Shown here in pieces: positions 6,294-10,046 of a stretch of DNA of 10,046 bases. The stretch covers positions 1-10,046 of the forward strand of contig MWBK01000001.1 in NCBI GenBank assembly GCA_002069025.1, read 5' to 3'. A program made the translations under genes and the position numbers. How positions within the stretch are numbered: position 1 is the first letter of the stretch; each line of letters opens with the position of its first letter. Origin of the DNA: Bacteroidetes bacterium ADurb.Bin302 (lineage in GTDB: Bacteria > Bacteroidota > Bacteroidia > Bacteroidales > Paludibacteraceae). The notes beneath the pieces were generated by a model. It did no database searches. It saw only the letters and a program-made list of their open reading frames with translations, and was not told where the DNA came from.

Positions 6294-6304
6294 TTTTATA
6301 TATA
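6294..6304 (+). promoter_or_regulatory. TATA-box promoter of the AAA+ ATPase operon
   Basis: TTTTATATATA is centred about 22-25 bases before the ATG at 6321. This supports that ATG, not the upstream GTG, as the translation start. Confidence 0.55.
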
Positions 6305-6320
6305 TTCATCTGCAACTACT

Positions 6321-7535
6321 ATGGATGCAGGAGGTGAGAGAATAAATATTTACGATGATATTCTTGAAGAGCTGCGATTGCGTGAGGTAATGGATCGAGA
6401 AACTATCGCTCCATATTACATTATCTCATATGCCTGCCACAGTTTCAATCTCACAAACTTCAAGACCGGGGCTCTTTACATGGGTGGGAGATTGCCTAAC
6501 TTACGGTTTCATGTTATTAATTTAGCTCCGGCGGGTTATGGTAAATCTTACATGCTTGAACAGATGGGTGGGGGTGAATATGGTATCTTCAATAAAACGA
6601 AGTATCGTATGATGTATGAACAAACTATCACAGAGTCTGGGTTTGTTGGAACAATTAGAGTAAATCCGGCAACTGGATTAAATGAAGCCATTAATGGGGC
6701 CGCTCAAGAAAACTCTGAGGGGTTTATGCTCTTTGATGAGTTTAGCGCCCTTGAAGATGCCATGCGCCAATCATATAACGCAAGTCTTGACACACAACTC
6801 CTCGCAGCTCTTGATTCTGGGCGTATGGTAAAACGATTATCCGGTGGCCCTCTGCGCTATGAGACTAATTTTACATTGTGGGGTGGCGTTCAGCCAGTCA
6901 GGTGTGATCTATCTAGGGGATTAGGGCGCCGTCTTTGCATTCTTCTCAACCTCCCATCGGATTCCAAAAGACAGGCATATAGAAACGGAGTATTTAAATC
7001 ATTGAATATTGCACCAGATGTAGAACGATTAGAAAACCTTCGGAGAAAGATAGATTTCTGGACAGACTCATTCGCGCTGGTTCGGAATATTACATTTGAT
7101 AAGTCTGTACCAGAATTCTATGATTATATTGATGCAGAATCATTTTATTGTCAATTTTATAATCGAATGATCATTGGATACCATCTGGCAAAACATGGTC
7201 CGGAAAAGGAATTAGAAGTTAGTCTCGAGGATAACGAGCTAATTAAATTAATAGAGCAGCAACACCAGTGGCGCTTAAAGGTTATTAGTGGGCCAGATAT
7301 TGAACAGATGATCAATCTTATTAAGAATAGTGGGATTGAAGTTGATAATGAAATTGTGATCCCAAAACGACTACTTATACAAAAAGGGGCAAAGTTTCAG
7401 CTCGGGGCGAAACAGGTGTCTGATAAGTTACGAGAGATGCAATACATGGGATACGTAAAGAATCGTGGCGATAGGGTGCATTTATTACCAGAAGGAGTTT
7501 CTGATTATGCGCAACATACCAGTAGCAGTGAGTGA
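6321..7535 (+). CDS. MCM-like AAA+ ATPase, putative replicative helicase
   Basis: A 404-aa ATPase. It carries Walker A APAGYGKS (residues 69-76), Walker B GFMLFDEFS (134-142), and a motif LDTQLLAALDSGRMVKRLSG that resembles the presensor region of MCM helicases. A sensor-1-like strand FTLWGGVQP and an arginine-finger region SRGLGRRL (198-205) follow. The C-terminus (about 340-395) looks like a winged helix (LLIQKGAKFQLGAKQVSDKLREMQYMGY, then a short wing). Full MCMs are about 650 aa; this lacks their long N-terminal DNA-binding domains, so it is a minimal viral relative or another AAA+ clade. The start is the ATG just after a TATA box; an upstream GTG at 6237 would place the promoter inside the gene and add a hydrophobic N-terminus absent from the fold. 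It likely loads on or unwinds DNA at the element's origin. Confidence 0.8.
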   Translation: MDAGGERINIYDDILEELRLREVMDRETIAPYYIISYACHSFNLTNFKTGALYMGGRLPNLRFHVINLAPAGYGKSYMLEQMGGGEYGIFNKTKYRMMYEQTITESGFVGTIRVNPATGLNEAINGAAQENSEGFMLFDEFSALEDAMRQSYNASLDTQLLAALDSGRMVKRLSGGPLRYETNFTLWGGVQPVRCDLSRGLGRRLCILLNLPSDSKRQAYRNGVFKSLNIAPDVERLENLRRKIDFWTDSFALVRNITFDKSVPEFYDYIDAESFYCQFYNRMIIGYHLAKHGPEKELEVSLEDNELIKLIEQQHQWRLKVISGPDIEQMINLIKNSGIEVDNEIVIPKRLLIQKGAKFQLGAKQVSDKLREMQYMGYVKNRGDRVHLLPEGVSDYAQHTSSSE

Positions 7536-7965
7536 TAGTACTTACAAGCGATTGCAGGCCATGGAGATTCCAATTGGGAATCTGACAAGCCATCTTCTTA
7601 CTGCATGGATCAATGAACATGAAGATGACAGTGGACTTTTATTTATTATAATGCATATAAATAAAAGGATTGCGGTTGTGGAATCCGAGATATCTAAACT
7701 GCGTGGCCTTGAAAAAGAACTTGAATTTTTGAAAGGTGAACGCGCTCGGTATGAGCAAGTGTATTTCGATTCAAGTAAGTCTATCGAGTTACATCACTTA
7801 ATGCAGTTCTTAAACAAGCGTATAGTATTAATGCACTTCAATGCGAAGGAATTACGGAAGCGGCATGCAGACGTGCTTCGTGATATTAAAAAATATAACC
7901 CGGACTTTAAATTAGAAGATCAGATTGAGCAAGTCAAACAATGGAAGGAAAGTTTTGTAATATAA
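7507..7965 (+). CDS. Ribbon-helix-helix-like protein with coiled-coil tail
   Basis: A 152-aa protein. Residues 3-38 fit a ribbon-helix-helix DNA-binding unit: strand NIPVAVSD, helix STYKRLQAM, then helix NLTSHLLTAWINEH. Residues 45-150 are long charged helices (INKRIAVVESEISKLRGLEKELEFLKGERARYEQV and beyond), probably coiled coil. The ATG is preceded by AGAAGGAG and overlaps the end of the ATPase gene by 29 bases; an earlier in-frame ATG would add a sequence that lacks a ribosome-binding site. Coupling to the helicase-like gene suggests a role in replication control, origin recognition or loading, but no family is recognised with certainty. Confidence 0.72.
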   Translation: MRNIPVAVSDSTYKRLQAMEIPIGNLTSHLLTAWINEHEDDSGLLFIIMHINKRIAVVESEISKLRGLEKELEFLKGERARYEQVYFDSSKSIELHHLMQFLNKRIVLMHFNAKELRKRHADVLRDIKKYNPDFKLEDQIEQVKQWKESFVI

Positions 7966-8002
7966 CACTATGTTTTTATTATTGTAAAAATAAGGTATTA
8001 GT

Positions 8003-8107
8003 ATGAAAGCACGTCCGAAAGTTAGGGATAATGTTAGAAAAGAGTGGTTTGATCCTTACTATGATGAACCTGACGATTCTATGTTTGCAGAAGAGTCTAA
8101 TAATTAA
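8003..8107 (+). CDS. Tiny acidic protein, 34 aa
   Basis: The protein has a basic start (MKARPKVRDNVRKEWFDPYY) and an acidic end (DEPDDSMFAEESNN). A weak ribosome-binding site TAAGGT lies about 8 bases before the ATG. It has no recognised domain and is probably unstructured alone. It is kept because a T-run terminator follows its stop and codon use is like its neighbours, but at this size it could be chance. Confidence 0.45.
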   Translation: MKARPKVRDNVRKEWFDPYYDEPDDSMFAEESNN

Positions 8108-8120
8108 ACTTCTTTTTTAA
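8108..8120 (+). terminator. T-rich terminator
   Basis: ACTTCTTTTTTAA follows directly on the stop of the 34-aa gene, without a strong hairpin. Confidence 0.4.
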
Positions 8121-8151
8121 CCTTATCTCCATTTTGTGCGAGGTAGGTAAT

Positions 8152-8598
8152 ATGAGTTATCCGGGGGCAATACAAATAGCAGATCAGGTAGGTGGCTGGG
8201 AATGTGGTTCCAGAGACTTTCCGTTTTCAGTGCAGTGGCCGACATACCGTATTTGGTGGAATGGTGTAGGTAATGTCATGCTTAGTGGGAATTACTACAC
8301 CGGGGGGTGGGGATTTTGGTCGCATGCTCGATTTGAAATTACTACAGGATTAGGGACTTATTTGGAAATGAATGCTTGGATACCCAGCCCTGATATAAAA
8401 GATATAAGTTATATGTTTATGCCATATGGTGTTACTACAATTAGTATGCGAACGTGGCTGGAATATGGCACTCCGCCAGATGGTGATAGTTTTTATTGGC
8501 ATTATGCATTTCATGTTGCGCCCTTCAATGGTGCAGAATTCGCAGTTAATCCACCAAAACCAGTATGTCAAATAAGTAAAACGATTACATTTGGGTGA
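8152..8598 (+). CDS. Aromatic, beta-rich protein of unknown function, 148 aa
   Basis: Not recognised. It is extremely rich in W, Y, F and G (FPFSVQWPTYRIWWNGVGNV, YYTGGWGFWSH, DSFYWHYAFHVAPFNG), with a strand-turn rhythm typical of a beta-sandwich or jelly-roll. There is no signal peptide or membrane helix. The ATG is chosen because GAGGTAGGT lies just upstream; an in-frame TTG 18 bases earlier is a poorer start. It is followed after 3 bases by a second beta-rich protein of nearly the same length, so the two are probably made together. Candidates are virion surface or decoration proteins, or sugar-binding proteins; no motif decides. Confidence 0.8.
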   Translation: MSYPGAIQIADQVGGWECGSRDFPFSVQWPTYRIWWNGVGNVMLSGNYYTGGWGFWSHARFEITTGLGTYLEMNAWIPSPDIKDISYMFMPYGVTTISMRTWLEYGTPPDGDSFYWHYAFHVAPFNGAEFAVNPPKPVCQISKTITFG

Positions 8599-8601
8599 AA
8601 T

Positions 8602-9054
8602 ATGGTTCAAACAATATTAGTTCTTGAAGAAGGTTCTTACAATAATATAGGAGATGGGACCAGTGGAATGGCAATGGTCATTAACTGGGATGGTAACGGG
8701 CAAGTATTTTTCCCAACTGACATATCAGGCAATAAGACATTTACAATGAGTCAACGCGAGGGTTATGAGGGTGATCCAAATGTTGGATTTGCTATATTCT
8801 TTAACCCGGATGGAAATTCGTCACAGGCATGGTTCGAAGAATTTTCAAATGGCACGTTTGCATCTATGGACATTACGAGCCATCTTACGTCTGGTACGAA
8901 TTCTTTAACTTTCCAATTTTGGGGTGGTGGAGATCCTCCATATACTGGATTTGAATGTAGTAATTTATATTTATGGACATCTGGTAATTTTATTGGACCT
9001 GATGACGATCCCGACATCCCTCCGTGCTTTGTGAATATAAGATTTAATGGGTGA
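8602..9054 (+). CDS. Beta-rich protein of unknown function, 150 aa
   Basis: Not recognised. It is rich in G, N, D, S, T and aromatics, with a strand pattern: TILVLEEGSYNNIGDG, GMAMVINWDGNGQVFF, VGFAIFFNPDG, ASMDITSHLTSGTNSLTFQF, NLYLWTSGNF. The MDITSHLTSGTNSLTFQF element (strand, turn, N-S/T-L-strand) is common in archaeal surface and adhesion-type beta-sandwiches, which hints at an extracellular or virion-surface role. An acidic loop GPDDDPDIPP lies near the C-terminus. There is no signal peptide, so export by the usual Sec route is unlikely; packing into a particle is possible. GGGTGA at the previous stop provides the ribosome-binding site. Confidence 0.8.
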   Translation: MVQTILVLEEGSYNNIGDGTSGMAMVINWDGNGQVFFPTDISGNKTFTMSQREGYEGDPNVGFAIFFNPDGNSSQAWFEEFSNGTFASMDITSHLTSGTNSLTFQFWGGGDPPYTGFECSNLYLWTSGNFIGPDDDPDIPPCFVNIRFNG

Positions 9055-9059
9055 TTAAA

Positions 9060-9188
9060 ATGTGCGATAGTTATGCAATATATGGATTATTATTTGATGA
9101 AAATTTAAAATCCTTTTTTAATGAGTTATTTGGAGACTATGAAGAATATATCGATGTATTAACTGAGGTATTCGATGATGATTACTGA
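9060..9188 (+). CDS. Small acidic protein, 42 aa
   Basis: The translation is MCDSYAIYGLLFDENLKSFF followed by NELFGDYEEYIDVLTEVFDDDY: strongly acidic, helical, with no recognised domain. A good GGTGAT site spans the stop of the preceding gene, 5 bases before the ATG, which supports translation and membership in the same operon. Small acidic viral proteins sometimes mimic DNA or inhibit host proteins; nothing here shows that directly. Confidence 0.6.
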   Translation: MCDSYAIYGLLFDENLKSFFNELFGDYEEYIDVLTEVFDDDY

Positions 9189-9201
9189 TCCGGTATATGG
9201 A

Positions 9202-9213
9202 AAATATATATAT
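9202..9213 (+). promoter_or_regulatory. TATA-like promoter before the 37-aa gene and RNA cluster
   Basis: AAATATATATAT is centred about 30 bases before the ATG at 9237. It might also start the transcript that runs into the RNA cluster downstream, because no better TATA box is seen before 9385. Confidence 0.35.
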
Positions 9214-9236
9214 GTGTGTGTGGCGAATTATATAAT

Positions 9237-9350
9237 ATGTCAATGAAGGAACTGCGAGAGTTACTCCATGACCAACCTGATGAGTTGACATTTCGGGAAT
9301 TCATCCGAGAACGTGTAGATAGGTATCAAGGGTGTGAATCACAAAAATGA
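9237..9350 (+). CDS. Small protein, 37 aa
   Basis: The translation is MSMKELRELLHDQPDELTFR followed by EFIRERVDRYQGCESQK. It is charged and probably two short helices; no domain is recognised. It has no Shine-Dalgarno site but does have a TATA box at leaderless spacing. The last third of the gene also forms one arm of a strong stem-loop with the sequence after the stop, so the 3' end has an RNA role as well. Moderate support only. Confidence 0.45.
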   Translation: MSMKELRELLHDQPDELTFREFIRERVDRYQGCESQK

Positions 9351-9376
9351 GGTTTCAGGTAACACATCTTGATACC
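9322..9376 (+). terminator. Stem-loop at the 3' end of the 37-aa gene
   Basis: GGTATCAAG (9322-9330) pairs perfectly with CTTGATACC (9368-9376). The stem continues with GTGTG (9332-9336) against CACAT (9363-9367), one G bulged and one G-U pair, closing a 26-base loop that holds the stop codon. TTTAT follows. It may be a terminator or an RNA processing or boundary element ahead of the RNA cluster. Confidence 0.45.
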
Positions 9377-9384
9377 TTTATCAT

Positions 9385-9535
9385 ATCCCTGTTTAAGTCA
9401 GATGGGCTGACCACATGGAATGCATATGGTATTCCGACCACTGCCATAATGCCCTGTGAAACCATGTGCTATAATATGATGACAAATCCCCCACGAGTAT
9501 TATAGGTTCGCTGGTTCGAATCCAGAAATAGGGAT
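9385..9535 (+). ncRNA. Oversized tRNA-like RNA with expanded anticodon and variable arms
   Basis: Five helices nest in tRNA order. The acceptor is ATCCCTGTTT (9385-9394) with AAATAGGGAT (9526-9535), including one G-U; its core 9387-9393/9527-9533 gives a 7-bp acceptor with A at 9534 as discriminator. The D arm is GTCA (9397-9400) with TGAC (9408-9411), loop GATGGGC. The anticodon-like arm is CACATGG (9412-9418) with CCATGTG (9462-9468), extended inside by GCATATGG (9422-9429) with CCATaATGC (9444-9452). The variable arm is CTATAAT (9469-9475) with ATTATAG (9499-9505). The T arm is CTGG-TTCGAAT-CCAG (9511-9525). U8, A14, G15, G18-G19 and the T-loop TTCGAAT are at their expected places. The anticodon loop (43 nt) and variable region (43 nt) are far too large for a mature tRNA. 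It may be an intron-containing, decayed or new tRNA-like RNA. It lies 3 nt before tRNA-Gln, so joint transcription is likely. Structure was drawn by hand. Confidence 0.5.
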
Positions 9536-9538
9536 TAT

Positions 9539-9611
9539 AGTTCCGTAGTTTAGAGGCCAATAATACCGGACTTTGACTCCGGTGACACCAGTTCGAATCT
9601 GGTCGGAACTA
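9539..9611 (+). tRNA. trnQ: tRNA-Gln (anticodon UUG)
   Basis: A complete cloverleaf. The acceptor AGTTCCG (9539-9545) pairs perfectly with CGGAACT (9604-9610), and A9611 is the discriminator. The anticodon stem CCGGA/TCCGG encloses the loop CTTTGAC, giving anticodon TTG (9573-9575), which reads CAA. The T arm is ACCAG-TTCGAAT-CTGGT. The D arm is weak (3 bp) with A14, G15 and GG18-19 in place; U8 and A9 are present. The variable loop has 4 nt and no CCA is encoded. It sits 3 nt after the tRNA-like RNA and just before another structured RNA, so it is probably cut from one precursor. A single tRNA on a mobile element usually supplements host supply or replaces a damaged tRNA. Confidence 0.92.
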
Positions 9612-9612
9612 T

Positions 9613-9740
9613 CCCCACTTCCGAGGCACCTTTACAGGTGTGACCTGTGGTCTACCGGATGAAACGGATCGGTCCGGTACGGCGGTCTATGGCTGTGACG
9701 AGCAGGGTTTGATTTCACCCGTAGGAGCATAGACAAGGAA
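9613..9740 (+). ncRNA. Multi-hairpin structured RNA with a kink-turn motif
   Basis: This GC-rich stretch has no credible reading frame and holds three hairpins. Hairpin 1 is CCAC/GTGG (9615-9618, 9647-9650) enclosing CACCT/AGGTG (9627-9631, 9636-9640); an alternative pairing ACAGGT/ACCTGT (9634-9639, 9643-9648) competes with it. Hairpin 2 is TACCGGA/TCCGGTA (9653-9659, 9673-9679). Hairpin 3 is GTCTATG/CATAGAC (9685-9691, 9728-9734), then C9693-G9727, a TGT bulge, and tandem G-A/A-G pairs (9697-9698 with 9725-9726), then C9699-G9724. That is a kink-turn consensus, a likely L7Ae binding site. A GGGT/ACCC tip (9705-9708, 9717-9720) closes it. ACA follows the stem. No known family was recognised; no TATA box lies between it and tRNA-Gln, so co-transcription is likely. 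Confidence 0.45.
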
Positions 9741-9757
9741 TCATTATTCTTCAAAAT

Positions 9758-9768
9758 CTATTTATATT
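9758..9768 (+). promoter_or_regulatory. TATA-box promoter of the RNA ligase gene
   Basis: CTATTTATATT is centred about 26 bases before the ATG at 9789, fitting a leaderless or short-leader transcript separate from the RNA cluster upstream. Confidence 0.55.
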
Positions 9769-9788
9769 CTTTCGGCCAATATTACTAC

Positions 9789-10046
9789 ATGGAACGGAAG
9801 TTAGCCAGTATCAGGATTATAAAAGATATTGCGCCAATAGAGAATGCCGATTCTATTGAGGTTGCCACAGTCGATGGGTGGCACTGTGTAGTTAAGAAAG
9901 GTGAGTTTCACGTAGGCGAGCATGTGATTTATTGTGAGGTGGACTCTTTAATGCCTCATACTGACCCGCGTTTTGAATTTCTCCGCCCTAGAGGGTTCAG
10001 GGTCCGCACTATAAAACTACGCGGGCAGGTCAGTCAAGGATTAATC
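9789..10046 (+). CDS. RNA ligase, DRB0094 family (N-terminal part)
   Basis: 86 residues run off the window end without a stop. The translation starts MERKLASIRIIKDIAPIENA and continues with DSIEVATVDGWHCVVKKGEF, VGEHVIYCEVDSLMP, and RVRTIKLRGQVSQGLI. This is the characteristic N-terminal OB-like domain of DRB0094-type ATP-dependent RNA ligases, including the KLRGQVSQGL segment before the catalytic domain. Known members seal nicks in RNA through a lysine-AMP intermediate. The catalytic lysine (K-x-D/E-G motif) and nucleotidyltransferase domain lie beyond the window, so activity cannot be checked. The start is the ATG at leaderless distance from a TATA box and matches the family start. Position right after tRNA-Gln and two structured RNAs suggests RNA repair or processing. 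Confidence 0.88.
   Translation, partial: MERKLASIRIIKDIAPIENADSIEVATVDGWHCVVKKGEFHVGEHVIYCEVDSLMPHTDPRFEFLRPRGFRVRTIKLRGQVSQGLI

Noticed and set aside
6237..6320. Upstream GTG start extending the AAA+ ATPase by 28 residues
   Set aside because: It would put the TATA box inside the gene and add a hydrophobic, phenylalanine-rich segment that does not belong to the fold; the ATG at 6321 has the right promoter spacing.
8134..8151. TTG start for the first beta-rich protein
   Set aside because: The ATG at 8152 has GAGGTAGGT just upstream, which would fall inside the gene if TTG were used.
8350..8610. Minus-strand frames opposite the two beta-rich genes (also 8763-9017)
   Set aside because: They are shadows of genes with good ribosome-binding sites on the plus strand.
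9412..9468. A normal archaeal tRNA intron in the tRNA-like RNA, for example leaving a CTGTGAA (His-type) anticodon loop at 9454-9460
   Set aside because: I could not draw the bulge-helix-bulge with a 4-bp helix between two 3-nt bulges, and the loop bases next to the stem lack U33; left open as a test rather than claimed.
9484..9536. Mini-tRNA with acceptor AATCCC/GGGATT
   Set aside because: The longer acceptor pairing with 9385-9394 explains the same 3' strand and also places the D arm and other arms; the short form has no D or anticodon arm.
9685..9737. Canonical archaeal H/ACA guide RNA (hairpin followed by ACA)
   Set aside because: The kink-turn sits directly on the basal stem, with no guide pocket between, and the distance from the upper stem to ACA is shorter than usual; only the ACA and kink-turn match.
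1..10046. CRISPR array or tandem repeats of the type seen in Borg elements
   Set aside because: No regularly spaced repeats or multi-copy tandem units were found by eye anywhere in the window.

Overview
The window reads as part of a mobile genome, most likely a virus or provirus (possibly a large plasmid), of a euryarchaeon, probably a methanogen or methanotroph relative. Several observations support an archaeal host. TATA boxes lie 25-30 bases before start codons that have almost no leader. Internal genes use GGTGAT-type Shine-Dalgarno sites. The window also encodes a PCNA clamp, an XPF-type nuclease and an MCM-like AAA+ protein. Small, tightly packed genes, nearly all on the plus strand and often overlapping by 1-4 bases, plus many unrecognised proteins, suggest a virus. 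No capsid, portal or terminase gene was recognised, so the virus call is an inference. The lineage is not fixed by the sequence.

Layout: (1) 1-330, the 5' part of a stand-alone tnpB gene (IS200/IS605 superfamily) on the minus strand, with its end hairpin. (2) 457-2321, HNH nuclease, PCNA and three small proteins with membrane segments. (3) 2359-3106, a long stem-loop, a 48-aa protein, a winged-helix-like protein and a MazG-type nucleotide pyrophosphohydrolase. (4) 3136-4765, two unrecognised proteins translationally coupled to a dCMP deaminase. (5) 4826-6183, two unrecognised proteins and an XPF/ERCC4 nuclease. (6) 6321-8107, an MCM-like AAA+ ATPase, a ribbon-helix-helix-like coiled-coil protein and a 34-aa peptide. 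(7) 8152-9350, two aromatic, beta-rich proteins of unknown role and two tiny proteins. (8) 9385-9740, an RNA cluster: an oversized tRNA-like fold, tRNA-Gln(UUG) and a multi-hairpin RNA with a kink-turn. (9) 9789-10046, the 5' part of a DRB0094-family RNA ligase.

Taken together, the element seems to provide its own clamp, helicase-like ATPase, repair/recombination nuclease and nucleotide-pool enzymes (dCMP deaminase, MazG). No DNA polymerase is visible here. The most unusual part is the end of the window. A roughly 150-nt RNA that folds on paper into a cloverleaf with a huge anticodon arm and variable arm sits three bases upstream of a normal tRNA-Gln. A further structured RNA follows, and then an RNA ligase of a family able to seal broken RNA. 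This may be a viral RNA-maintenance island.
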